Shown piece after piece: positions 46,757 to 57,580 of a stretch of DNA of 64,000 bases. The notes below the pieces were generated by a model. That model searched no databases, had not been told where the DNA came from, and saw nothing but the letters and a program-made list of their open reading frames with translations. Position numbers and translations under genes: made by a program. Position 1 is the stretch's first letter; every line of letters begins with the position of its first letter. The DNA is from Podospora comata (taxonomy: Eukaryota > Ascomycota > Sordariomycetes > Sordariales > Podosporaceae): NCBI GenBank assembly GCA_017354895.1, contig CP071493.1, positions 1,612,001 to 1,676,000 on the forward strand. Direction: 5' to 3'.

Positions 46757-48650
46757 AGCTTCGCGGGACGAGGATGATCAACCAGCAGGCACGACCCTGG
46801 GAGTTGGACCTGTTGTGGTGATATCGCACTCTTGGCAAGCGATCTTTCCAAGCAGGCAGCTCAAACACATGGCCCGACATGGTTCTGATGTGGGGGTTTG
46901 AGGACGTTAGGCATCTTGGGGTCCTCTCGATACGAGAAGGACAAGCAAATAAACCCCTCTTTAGCAGGTGCGGGTTTGAGAATAAAGTCCAGGGAACTCA
47001 TGGTGGGTTTATAGCGCACACACATAGTGTCCGTGTACCACGGGAATTGTTTCTTCAAACAGCAGAGGCTAAAAAGGGGAAATAAAGTTTGACATGTCTT
47101 GATCTTGTGCGATGCTACATGCTTCAGGCTGCCAGGCGGGCCGACTGACTTCAATATCTCGTATGTGGGAAAAAAAGAAAGAGAAGAAACAAAGAAGGGT
47201 CCAAGGGAAAGCAAGATTGTCAGCTGAGCTGATCTGCAGGATGCACGCCATGCAGTAAAATATTGACAGTGTGCAGCATCTTCTTCACCTTGTGCCCGGG
47301 CGAGGGACAAATCAGGAGCAAAGTTCTGTCTCATTGAGACACGCGAGGTTGGGTTTGACGGTACGTGAGCCTCAAGATGGATAACACAACATCCAATTTT
47401 GCCATGTTTTCCATCAGTTTGGTCTACTGTGGCTACCTGTGGCGCCCCCTCCACAACTTCCATCGCTAACACGCGGGGTTGGGTGTGTGACGTAGGCCGG
47501 TTTTTCGGGTGTGATGGGATGGAAGGAAAATTAGAAGGAAGGGAGAAGAGACAGACACAGGGAACGCCGTGCCAGCCACGCCCTTTTGGCTTTTTCTAGA
47601 CATTGCTCCGAATCATATCCCGCACCCGATGCCGTCCCGATCGAAAAGCAGCCGCATTTTTCTTCTTTTGTTTGTGAACAATTTACCGTCCTTGCAGCCA
47701 GGGCGGCATTGCATCACATCGCATCGAGCCATGGGAAAACGGTTCCCATCTCGCATTTATCACTGAGGCCAGGCCGAAGGATACGAACATGACAACAGTT
47801 ACGTTCAATACGAACTTCCACCGCTACTACCAAGCTGACCTGCTGCTTGCTCATTGGACAAAATTTGCGAACAGGCAGTTGGTGGTGAGAGATATCAGAG
47901 GATATTAACGGTCATGATATGCACCTCTTCGGCGACTATGCCGCATGTTGCCCCGGCCGTTGGTTTTCAACTGTAAGATCTAGCTCCGAGTCGGGTATAA
48001 CTGGAGACAATCAGGTGCCGCAACCGCCCTTCCAACCGTTGCACTCACGTCAGAACCTTGGAAGTCCGCAAGGCAGAACACTGCGAAAAGAGCAGCATTG
48101 ATCTTTTGATATTCGGGGAAATGGCATGCGGCGTCCGCCCGGGCCAACGGTATCGGCCACGTCCGGTGCTTCTCTCCAGAAATAATTGTTCACGTGTAGT
48201 CCTCACCGAGTATTTGTGCGACCAGAGGAGATCACGTCGAGCACTGAGGTGTGGTTCCTGTGCGTTTGCCGAGGGAGCCGCAAGTGTTGGTTCTAGTAGG
48301 GATCCCAACTGTCGATGTCTTGGTGTTTCTCTCCGTTTTTGGACCTTGTGGTCTTGGCTTGTTTCTGCACTAGCGCCGTCCATGTGCTCCGTCTTGGAAT
48401 ACTCCGTTTATGTGGAACAAGTGGACTGACCCATTGGAGTGACCCTCTCTTGATCCTTACTGTGCTGGGGAAGAAAAAAAGGGCGAGAAGCACCATGAGT
48501 TGGCACTGGACTGAGTGGACCGTTTTCGTGACTGTCCTCAGACCCGATCGGTGACCGTCCGGATCTTGGGGTATCCCCATGCGCCGCCATCCTATTCCCC
48601 TTACTCATTTCATGGAGTCTAAAGCGGGATCAGGGGTGTTGTCTTGAAGA

Positions 48651-48656
48651 TATAAG
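48651..48656 (+). promoter_or_regulatory. TATA-like box of the chitin deacetylase gene
   Basis: TATAAG within GAAGATATAAGAAAG, 158 bases upstream of the ATG. Consistent spacing, sequence match only. Confidence 0.4.
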
Positions 48657-48808
48657 AAAGATGGCGGCCCTTACCTCGTCCTACCCCAATCCACCTTCAT
48701 CATCAGCCCTTGCCTCTCCCCGTCTGCTTGGAAGGTGTTGAGACAGTATATACTGTTGTTGTTGTTGTCACTGTCCATTCTTCACGACTTCACGAGACCA
48801 TCGACAAT

Positions 48809-50069
48809 ATGATCAACGTACCAGTGACCCTCCTCTCGCTGTCGGCGGTAGCCACGGCTGCTGCTTTGGCCGATACCAACTCCCAGTCTACCAGCCCTAA
48901 CCCAAGCCCACGACAACATGCCAGAGATACACTCCAGAAGCGTGCCAACTGCGGTGCTGGCATTGGAAACTGCCCTTCCGGTCAATGCTGCTCTCAATAC
49001 GGCTGGTGTGGCGTCACCTCTGAACATTGCGGAACTGGTTGCCAAAGCGGCTTTGGAACCTGTACAGGTGGTGGAGGTGGTGGAGGTGGAAACAATGAAG
49101 AAACTCTGTCAACTCCTCGGCCAAAATTTGGAAGCATCCCCTATGGTAAGCCCCTCTCTGAGATAATTTGAAAACATGAAAACAAGATGACTTACACTTT
49201 TCAAAGGCGTCACCATCACCAACTGCAACGCCGCGGGCACCATCGCCCTCACCTTCGACGATGGCCCCTTCCTCTACACCAACCAGCTCCTTGACCTCCT
49301 CGCCCAGCAGCAAGTCAAGGCCACCTTCTTCACCAACGGCCTCAACTGGGGAGACGCAACCCAAGCACCATACCCCGATGTCCTGCGCCGCATTGTAAAC
49401 GACGGCCACCAGCTCGGCTCCCACACGTACAACCACCCAGACCTCAACACCCTCACCACCGCCGCCCGCAGAAGCAACATGGCGCAAAACGAAAAGATCT
49501 TCAAGGACGCCCTCGGCGGGTACTTCCCCACCTATATGCGCCCTCCTTACGGCAGCTGCACCGGCCAGTGCCTCACCGACCTGGGCGACCTCGGCTATCA
49601 CGTCATCAACTGGAACATCGACACCGTCGACTACCAAGGCAACATCCCCAACAGCCAAAACATCTTCAACAGCGCCGTCAGCACCAACGCCGCGGCCAAC
49701 AAGTACATCGCCCTCGCCCACGACGTCCACCAGGCGACCGTTCAGCAGCTCGCCCTGGGTTTGATCCAGACCGCCAAGAACAGGGGCTACCGTCTGGTGA
49801 CTGTCGGCGAGTGCCTTGGTGATGCTCCCGTCAACTGGTATCGTGATGCCACTACTGGCAATGCTCGCACCGGCGGCGGTGGTGGCAGCGGCGGCAACCC
49901 CAACCCCGGCCCCATCACCTCGACTAATGGTCTCTGCGGCAGCACAAACGGCAATATGAACTGCCTCAACTCTGGGTTCGGTAACTGCTGCTCTCAATGG
50001 GGCTACTGCGGCTCTACCGCTGAGTACTGCGGTGCCAACTGCCAGCGGGCCTTTGGAAATTGCAATTAG
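48809..50069 (+). CDS. Secreted chitin deacetylase flanked by two CBM18 domains
   Basis: Carbohydrate esterase family 4 enzyme that converts chitin to chitosan, which can shield hyphae from chitinases. Exons 48809-49145 and 49207-50069; 399 residues. A signal peptide ([16 protein letters not shown]) precedes a probable propeptide ending in Lys-Arg at 44-45. CBM18 chitin-binding domain 1 spans about 47-86 ([20 protein letters not shown]), followed by a Gly linker. The NodB domain spans about 125-310 with TFDDGP (metal Asp and catalytic Asp), SHTYNHPDL (two metal His), [15 protein letters not shown] and IALAHDVH, all canonical motifs. CBM18 domain 2 ends the protein at about 355-399 ([15 protein letters not shown]). 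It has no GPI signal, so it is probably free or chitin-bound outside the cell. The enzyme looks fully active. Confidence 0.94.
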
Positions 50070-50903
50070 CTGAGATAAGAGTATATATATGTCCGCGGGG
50101 ACAATGGGGTTTTCAATGGGTTTTCAACGGGTTTTTCAGTTAATAAATAATGTTCCTTACATGATGTCCACAAAGTGATGTTGAACTGTGTGTGCCGAGA
50201 TAGTGGCGTTCGATTATTGATCCTGAAAGAAACCAATGAAAACAACAGACAAGTTGAAGGCTGATGCTTGTTCAACCATAGATAAGGGGGGGACTTAACG
50301 GTTGGCCCAGATGTGGTAAAAAATATGAGCTTCCTTGGCGTGGTTGCCTCCGGACGCTGCCATGTTTTGTGTGATTTTGTGATCGCGTCAAAGGACAGCT
50401 TTCAAGAGCTGTAAAGGGGGTGGATGTTTCTCATCCAATGGAACACAAAGAAGAATGCGGTTACTAACCGAGCAAGAAGCTTAGACGCCACGAGAAAGGT
50501 TTAATGCAGTGTGCCTGATGGGGGCGTCATCTCTTGGTTCGAACTACACAATCAGTCAGCACCTTTCATAGTTTTTACTGGTGGAACTGACTTATACAAA
50601 CGAAAGCGCCACGCTTACCTCATTTTCCATATTGCTTACCTGCTGCTTCAGCCTCACCGACGTCATTTGACACTGGGTCCAATCGGCAGGAATTCAAGCC
50701 ATTTGTACTTTGTAATACCAATCAGCCGAGAGTCTAGTAGATTCATTGGGTCTGTAGGCGGACAACAAGGGGTTGCGTGGTCACACCGTCATACTATCTC
50801 ACAGAGGTATTAGTTCTCGCCTTTGTCCATATCCAAATCGAATATCCCAGAGTCTTTTTCGACCATCATCTTGAAAGTCTCAGGCGCTAGGGACTGACTC
50901 ACC
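50070..50903. other. Intergenic
   Basis: 834 bases without a recognisable gene. A repeated GGGTTTTC motif at 50107-50137 follows the chitin deacetylase stop. Confidence 0.5.
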
Positions 50904-52142
50904 ATGACATATGTAAGTTTGACTTCCACGTCGTTGCTCCCATCTATAATAAGACCGAGGTTACTGACGTAGGCCAGCAATCCAGTGCCCACTTGCCAAT
51001 ACCCAACCGCGAGCGCAACGAAGGCGGCGAGCTAGAGGTTGTGCCATCTCATTGGTATCCTCAAAGACCCATATCCGCTGTACCATATTCCTGGCGTCGA
51101 GAGTGGCAGCCACAGGAACAATGGCAAGGATACGGCGAAACGGAAGACGACAGGCCCAGCGAATACTCTCAGAGTCGGTACGACCGGAGTGAGAGTGTTT
51201 ACGAGCCAAAAAAGCAAGCAGCTCGGCACATGCCAAGACGAAAGATTTGCGGCCTGAACCTTTCGATATTCTTGCTTTCATGTGCTGTGGCCTTGTTGTT
51301 TGTGGGCGTTGCTGTTGCTGCGGCATTGTTGGGGTCCAAAGTTGCCAAACTTGAAGCCACAATGCCACCAGAAACAACACAACAAGCACGATCTGATGTT
51401 GAGTCAAACAAGAATGATGTGACGGGGGGGGTTGGCTCAAATGACACCCGTGTGGATGACTTTTTGACGACAAATACCATCTCTGATGGCGAAGAAAAGG
51501 GCCACTCCATCACAGGCAGAAGCGTCAATGCCTCCGTCCAAAAGACGACTGCCAGTACAGCCAAAAGTACAACGGTTAGTGTCAGCACCCGCACGACTGA
51601 AAGCACGATTCAAGGCGCAACCAAAGCGACTGAGGCCGGAACTAGTGTTCTTGTCAGCGACACTCGATCCGCCCAGGCGAGTACGGTGCCGTCCACGGCA
51701 GGAGAAGTGATCAAGGCTCAGCAAACACCATCGAGAACCATAAGCGCTGTCATCGCGACTGAAACCACCATGATGAAGAAGCGAATTGCTGGGTGGAGCT
51801 ATGTCGGGTGCTTTGAAGATTCCAGGGACCGCATTTTGATGGGTGATTTCAAGCAACGGAACGACATGACAAATAGCCTCTGCGCCAACATCTGTACCGA
51901 CCAGAGATACAAGTATTTTGGAACAGAATTCTACCACCGTATGTTTCAACCTCCTTGAGTCCCTGATGAACTCGAGCATTCTGGCTAACAAGGCAATAGA
52001 ATGCATGTGTGGTGAATCAGTTTCCAGAATGATACCAGCAGACGACTGGCGCTGTGATAGGGAATGCGGGGGAAATCCTGTTGATGAGGTGTTTGAGCCG
52101 TGCGGTGGTGAATGGTTCACAAGTTTGTGGGAAAGACAATGA
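50904..52142 (+). CDS. WSC-domain membrane protein, N-terminal anchor
   Basis: Exons 50904-50912 (ATG ACA TAT), 50978-51938 and 52000-52142; 370 residues. The first exon is only nine bases: the main frame has no ATG, while ATG ACA TAT is followed at once by GTAAGT, and an acceptor with CTGAC branch-like sequence returns to frame. The N-terminal 90 residues are hydrophilic, a helix lies at about 97-122 (LSIFLLSCAVALLFVGVAVAA), then a Ser/Thr-rich stalk and a C-terminal WSC domain (about 275-368): YVGCFEDSRDR, NICTDQRYKYFGTEF, CMCGES, CDRECGGNP, CGG. WSC domains bind glycans. Classic Wsc wall sensors have the reverse order (signal peptide, WSC, helix, tail), so this type II topology suggests a displayed lectin rather than a standard sensor. 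Confidence 0.82.
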
Positions 52143-52874
52143 CCTGGATGGGTGATGCTGGGTTCAGGTTGAGCGGTCGAGAGCTGATGCTTTCGGCAAG
52201 GTTGTAATGGAAATAAACTTTAATGCCACTTGTTTCAAAATTTCAATAAGTATTAAAGCACGGTCCTCCATACTGCAGTTCTTGTGGTTGCCCTTTGGTG
52301 TGACCATGCAGCTCCTTCCCACTCATACAGGTAACAACAATGCTATGGCTTTGAGCCCTATCCAGTGGATCAGAAAAGCAGATCAAACAGCTTTGCTCTC
52401 CTATCCACAAAAGGCCTCCCAAGTGATAATGATACAATCCAGGCTCAAGAAACACCCATCCAAGCCAAAGAATTCTTGATTAAAAACTAGAGAGCTTTCT
52501 AACTTTGGGTTGGAATCGCCCCACGAAAAGACGCCCGCAAAATTATTGCTCGCTTTTGCCCTTTCGGTCATGTCGTCATTATTCGTTCTGTGGTTCCTCT
52601 TCCCTTGCTCCTTCTTCATTCGCACCCCACTTTCTCTTTCTCAGCAAACAGACCAGTCTGTCAGCCACGGACAAGATAATTGTCTTCTACTTGCCCCAAA
52701 GTCCAATCTGTAGAGCACACCCAACACACCCAGCACCTCACCCCCTTCATCTGATGTCCTAATTCTCCTCAGTATCAACCACCCCATAGTAGTCCCCACC
52801 CTTGAAATCCTCACTGTTTCCAGTTATCGGCGACGTCATCGTCGGCGTCGTCATTGCCATCGTCGTCGTCGTTA
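52143..52874. other. Convergent intergenic region
   Basis: 732 bases between converging genes. It contains an alternative acidic reading frame at 52801-52891, in frame with neither gene as called (see findings). Otherwise nothing is seen. Confidence 0.5.
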
Positions 52875-54368
52875 TTATCGGCCCAGGTGTACTGAGTCCC
52901 CAGGACTTATACTCCCCCCACTACTCCCACCACCCACACTACTCCCCCCATAATCAAGCCCCCCTTGACCACCCCCCATCATCCCAACCTCCACTATCCT
53001 TCCCGTCGTCGGTGGTGGGCCCCCCCTCAACTCAGCATAAACCTGCCGCGCCGTATGAGCCAAATAAGCCTGGATCAACGGACAGTCACAATCCGCGTGC
53101 TTCAACACCTCATTCTTCAAGTTATACACCTCCTCCCTCAATTGTCCCACGCTGGTCAACAAGCTCTTTCTCCGACTGCTAATCTCTTGCTCTTCTGCCT
53201 CTAGCTGGGCGGCGGCGGCCTGGGTCTTGACTCTGTACCGGATCGCGGCTTGTCGGTTGCGGGAGCGGAGGTTGGTCCCTTCGGCGGTGCTGTTGTTGTT
53301 GTCGTTGGCTCCAGAGATGGAGCCTCGTGGTCGTTTTTTGGGTTGTTGTTCTTGTTGTTGTTTTGTACCATCGTCGCCAGTTTCGGTGGGGTGGGAGACG
53401 CCAGTTAGTGTTTGTTTGCTGGGGTAGGAAGATGAGAATGCTAGGCTTCCAGCGGTTGTGGGTATTGTGGCCGGGGAGAGAATGCTGCTGGGAGCACTGG
53501 TGGCGCTTAGGGTTAAGGGCTGGCCTGGGGGAAAGTTCACGTCGTGTTTAGGTGGGCGGCCTCGCCGGCGTTTCGGGGGCACAACGAGTGTAAAATCCTG
53601 TCTGCGAGTCAAGCTTGTGGAGTGGGCGGCGGGTGTTGTTATTACTGCTGCTGGTGATGGGTGCGTCTCCGGTATTGGGACTCCTATGTTGTCGTAGTTA
53701 TGATCGATTGTTAGCCCGTGGTTGGACTGCTGTGCGTTGGGTACCAATCTGTGTTGATGTTGAAGACAGCAAGGTGCCGGCGGGGGGACTGAGTTCAGAT
53801 TCAATTGAGGTTGACCGACGGGTCCAGTCGAAGAGTACGTCGACTCATTTTGGGCGTGATGGTAAGAAGCGTCAAACGTATTTCGGCGTTTTACAGGGTC
53901 GGCGGTATTGGAATAATCAGAAAAGAAGCTCGGCGGGTTATCGGAGGAATGCTGTGCTGTTGGGTAAACGACGCTGCTTTGAGAGGCATGCGGTGGAAGC
54001 CAAAAAGGCGGCGCAGCTGGGTGAGAAGAGCGCTGTTCCTGGTCTAACTCTATCTTTGTGTTGAAGACATGGGAGAGCTCAGACGTTGACCAACTTAACG
54101 GTCCGTGGTTCTGGTAGAGCGCGACGGGAGCGTTATCCAGCCCATCGAAGGTGCCGGGAGCGTTATCCAATCCATTGAAGGTGTCGCTAAGGGCGGATGG
54201 CCAGTTATCGCAGTGATGTCCATCATAGCTTATGCCACTTTGTGGGACTCCGCTCGTGGGAAAGGCGGGTGCTGTGGATGAGAAGCCATCGCCCTGAGAA
54301 ACGCCGGCGGATAAGGAGAAGACTGAGGGAGTCCCCGACGTATTGAGGCCCTCTTGGCCGTCGTTCAT
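52875..54368 (-). CDS. bZIP transcription factor with AT-hook
   Basis: Single-exon nuclear protein of 497 residues from the first in-frame ATG at 54368; the frame runs 19 codons further upstream, only to a GTG, so an upstream exon is possible. The bZIP starts at about residue 366: basic region RSRNRQAAIRYRVKTQ (N-x-x-A-A-x-x-Y-R), then a leucine-zipper stretch with EEQEISSRRKSLLTSVGQL and YNLKNEVLKHADCDC. The conserved LKHADCDCPLIQAYL end is typical of fungal ATF/CREB-like factors. An AT-hook, KRRRGRPPKHD, lies at about 266-276 and should add minor-groove binding. The rest is Ser/Pro/Asn-rich and probably activating. A near-duplicate FNGLDNAPGTFDGLDNAP occurs at about 64-81. Target genes unknown. 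Confidence 0.83.
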   Translation of the reverse strand: MNDGQEGLNTSGTPSVFSLSAGVSQGDGFSSTAPAFPTSGVPQSGISYDGHHCDNWPSALSDTFNGLDNAPGTFDGLDNAPVALYQNHGPLSWSTSELSHVFNTKIELDQEQRSSHPAAPPFWLPPHASQSSVVYPTAQHSSDNPPSFFSDYSNTADPVKRRNTFDASYHHAQNESTYSSTGPVGQPQLNLNSVPPPAPCCLQHQHRLVPNAQQSNHGLTIDHNYDNIGVPIPETHPSPAAVITTPAAHSTSLTRRQDFTLVVPPKRRRGRPPKHDVNFPPGQPLTLSATSAPSSILSPATIPTTAGSLAFSSSYPSKQTLTGVSHPTETGDDGTKQQQEQQPKKRPRGSISGANDNNNSTAEGTNLRSRNRQAAIRYRVKTQAAAAQLEAEEQEISSRRKSLLTSVGQLREEVYNLKNEVLKHADCDCPLIQAYLAHTARQVYAELRGGPPPTTGRIVEVGMMGGGQGGLDYGGSSVGGGSSGGSISPGDSVHLGR

Positions 54369-57300
54369 TGGACTTGGGGTCACTGGAGGTGTGGTATATA
54401 TTGGGTGGCAGCTTGAACACGCCACTTTGGTTTGGCCAGGTTGCTCCGGGCATCGGTTTCGAGTTGCCAGGCCAGCACCTAACAGCTCGACTTGAATACC
54501 GAGTCAGTGGGCGCTTTGAAGCGGACTAGAAGTGGTATACCGCACGAGTGCGTGCCTGGTCAAGGCCCAAGGATCAACAAGTTGTGGGCCAAGAAACGGA
54601 GCCGAACTGAATTTCATGGATGAGACTGGAACCAGAGAGGGGTGCATAGGTAGACAAGCAATGACAAGCGGTTGATGATAGGCCTCGGCGGCAACACTTG
54701 CCCCAGCAAGTGGAGAGAAGTTTGTGGTTATCACGGACTGGACATGGCTGGACTCCCATACATATGAGTGCACTGATATCAGCCGACTAGATACCATTCC
54801 TGGTAGTTGTGGCATTGCATAACCCATGACATTTCTCAAGCACTATTGAGATAGACTCTACATATTGCCGCCATGCCGGGTGCAAATCATCGAAGGCGAG
54901 GCTCGTCATCATAAGCCCCCCTGTGGCTTGACCGATGGCAGATAAAGGGTTGCATTGGTCAGTCCAAGATGACACCACAGACCTTGTCTTCTTTGTGTCG
55001 TGTGGCTGCGAGGGTGAGAACTGAAAACAGCCAACCAGCTCTCACGGCAGGAACGGGCTGACCAATGGGAGATTCTGGAAGCTGTTCCTCCAATGGATTG
55101 AAGGGATGCCCTGGGCGGTCCACCAATTGATGTTCACCCTAGCACGCCCAGCAATGAACACTTTTGAACTGCAGTGGGGGTCTCTGTCGGTCCGATGGTG
55201 GACAAGAACTCTCACTCACCACAAGATGATACCAATTCCAGGTTTACTAGGTACATGAATACAATGTGGCACCTCCGAGAAGAATCTGGGAGGTTCTCAC
55301 CCTTTTATATCGACTTATTTTGTAAGAGTCGGATACGTAGCTAGCAAGATCGCAACGGCGATCTGCTTGGGAATGACACGGACAGCACAGATCATTCCGC
55401 GTGCTTTAACTTTAAATGCCATGGCTCGTTACGTGAGTCAGCGGGCATTGGCAGTGCTTCCTTGGCAGGCGCTGTCGTCGTCCGGAGCATTTCCTCCAAC
55501 GTGGAGCCAGAGGCGAGCGCTCGATACTGTTTGTCATGTGAAGCTCAATTCGAGACCGGTACTCAAATGTTTTTCCTACTTTGCCAGTGTGAAAACATTG
55601 TACATTTCGCCAAGCATCTGTGGCCCGGGAGAGATCACCTCAAAGGCGGGGTTGATGCAGACGAGGGGAGAAGATCCCTCGGGCCATACATCTGACAGAA
55701 TCTTTTTTTTTCACTCTAAGCTCTAGGCTCAGGTACATACGTTGTTTCCTTCCATACCAGACGTATCGGCCTTGGACACGTCTTTGTATTCTCCTTTGGT
55801 ACCGCGGTATCCAAGCCCTTAATAACCATGAATTAACACGTTGTGGTTGAAGAAAAAGTGCCTCTTATCTGTTGCCCGTCAAGATCGAGCTCTGTACATC
55901 GAGCCCGCGGAGATATCCGGCCCCTACATGCAACGACTCAAAAGATAGCAGGTTGTTTCAGGGGTTTGGACCCTTATTTATGGCCGATCAGGAAATTAAC
56001 CCCGATCAGCCAATTGGAAACCTCGCCCATCGTCCGATGAGGTGGCCATTCTGCTGGGCCGATAGATGGAGGGAGCCAGTCTCGAGCCAGTTGAGCAAAA
56101 CAGTCGATGAAGAGGCAAGTCACTTGATTACTCAGCACCCCCTCGCTGGGAATGCAATCTGCCCAATTTCTATGCTACAACCAAGCCGCAAATGACGCCA
56201 TCAGTGGCATTCCTGGATCAGGGAGATTCAGCACCTCACGGCAGGGCCTTGAACCCTGAGCCTTGACCACACTCTGGGTTATTTTCTGCTCCATCATGAC
56301 ATTCCATATCTAGGCACCTCCGCAGTCTTTATGTGCCTCAATCTTGGAGTTGACAGAAGGCGCAGTTGCTGCTAGCTTCGTGAGCTGAACCATACTTCAA
56401 GCTGGTGGTCTTGTCTGTGCTAGAGCTTGGCCTTTCTTGACAGCTGCAGCGACCCTTGTTCTTGGATTGAGATTGTGCCGACTGGTCGTGGATCGGAGTT
56501 GGGGTTCTAGACCTTGTTAGGTATCGAGGTCTTGGACGCCGTGCCAACTCCATCACCCTCGTTCCAACTGCAAAGGAAGATACTGGGGAGGAGTGAGTAC
56601 CAACCTTTGAGCATCTCACACGCAGCCTGGCCTGGGTTCCTTGCTTTCTGCTTCTCGGTCGTCTTGGCCAGCATGGTTTGTGTACGATGTATCCCACCGG
56701 CTACTTGCCATCTGTTTGCCTCTTGTTGCTGCCGCATAAGTCGAGGGATGTGAAGCAATGTGCAGTCTCCAAGTGCTCTCCAAGTGCTCTCCATCTTTAT
56801 AGAAGACCGGAAAGCTTCCGAGGTTGGGACACCTTACGGCCCTCTCCCACAGCTGCGGCATGTGTTGACTAGGTATACCGTCTTCCAACAATGTTTATGA
56901 TTAGGGGAAGTTGAGACGTGAGTGATGCCATGAAGGACGGGGTGGTGCGTGTGGATAGCCTCGAACAATCCGTAAGCCAGCCACAGATGCCACCAACATG
57001 TTACACCTGCCTCTTCACCGTTCTAGACCCAGATTCTCTCTTAGCTGGCATCAGAACCTATCTCTTGAACCTAGAAATAAGCGTGAACTTTGTATTCTAA
57101 GGCCGGATTTGAATACAATTCATTTAAAAGTAAAACCGTACGTTGTATTCCAAGGGTCGGTCTTTACTTGTGAAGGCTTGTTGGTGCCTTATTCCATGCT
57201 AACGTAGAGCCAAAGTAAGAAGTTCCGAGTATGGATACGGACAAGCAAGAGTCGATGTTGGGTTATATAAAGTCGACAAGTTGGACCAGAGGAATAGTAT

Positions 57301-57580
57301 CACCCTAACCTTGCGGTAGATCGGACAGTCCCACTTGTCGCTACTCGGCGCCTTGCCTGGTCGATCATAGCCTCTTTTGGGTTCTTCGTTTTATTTTGTG
57401 CCACTGCAAGGTTACACAATCTCGGACTCGACCTCGGGTACGTGCCTTCCTTCTGTTGCATAGCCAAAATGCCAAGTACCTTCCTCGGACTTCAGGTTTT
57501 CTGTTTTCTGTTCCTGACCATGTTTTCCCCGCGTTGGTTTCCACCTTAAACCAAAACCAGACTCGATACCGCCGGCCGCT
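54369..57580. other. 3.2 kb gene-poor interval
   Basis: No recognisable gene on either strand. The left end should be the bZIP promoter and long leader. Minus-strand frames at 56338-56891 share no known motif and mostly lack ATG starts. Promoter elements of the next gene occupy the right end. Confidence 0.5.
57264..57272 (+). promoter_or_regulatory. TATA box upstream of the CFEM-like gene
   Basis: TATATAAAG, 309 bases before the ATG at 57581. A good TATA match that implies a leader of about 280 bases. No direct support. Confidence 0.45.

Larger units (their letters stand above)
45703..48808. other. 3.1 kb gene-poor interval with several short repeats
   Basis: No recognisable gene. It holds a CTG/TTG triplet tract (45882-45902), four copies of an 8-bp CATGGTGG unit (46299-46330) and three copies of ACTTGGCA (46733-46756). 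An ATG-initiated 80-codon frame at 46579 begins hydrophobic (NLLQLLLNQLL) but overlaps the repeat and has no motif. The last few hundred bases form the chitin deacetylase promoter. Confidence 0.5.

Noticed and set aside
46579-46821. 80-codon ATG-initiated frame with a hydrophobic start
   Set aside because: No homology seen, and the C-terminal half is formed by the ACTTGGCA tandem repeat.
49014-49997. 327-codon frame antisense to the chitin deacetylase
   Set aside because: Val/Gly/Ala-rich mirror of GC-biased codons; the plus strand carries all NodB motifs.
50520-50570. tRNA B-box-like GGTTCGAAC
   Set aside because: No A box at the right distance and no cloverleaf can be drawn. GGTTCGAG near 228 and 27301 fail in the same way.
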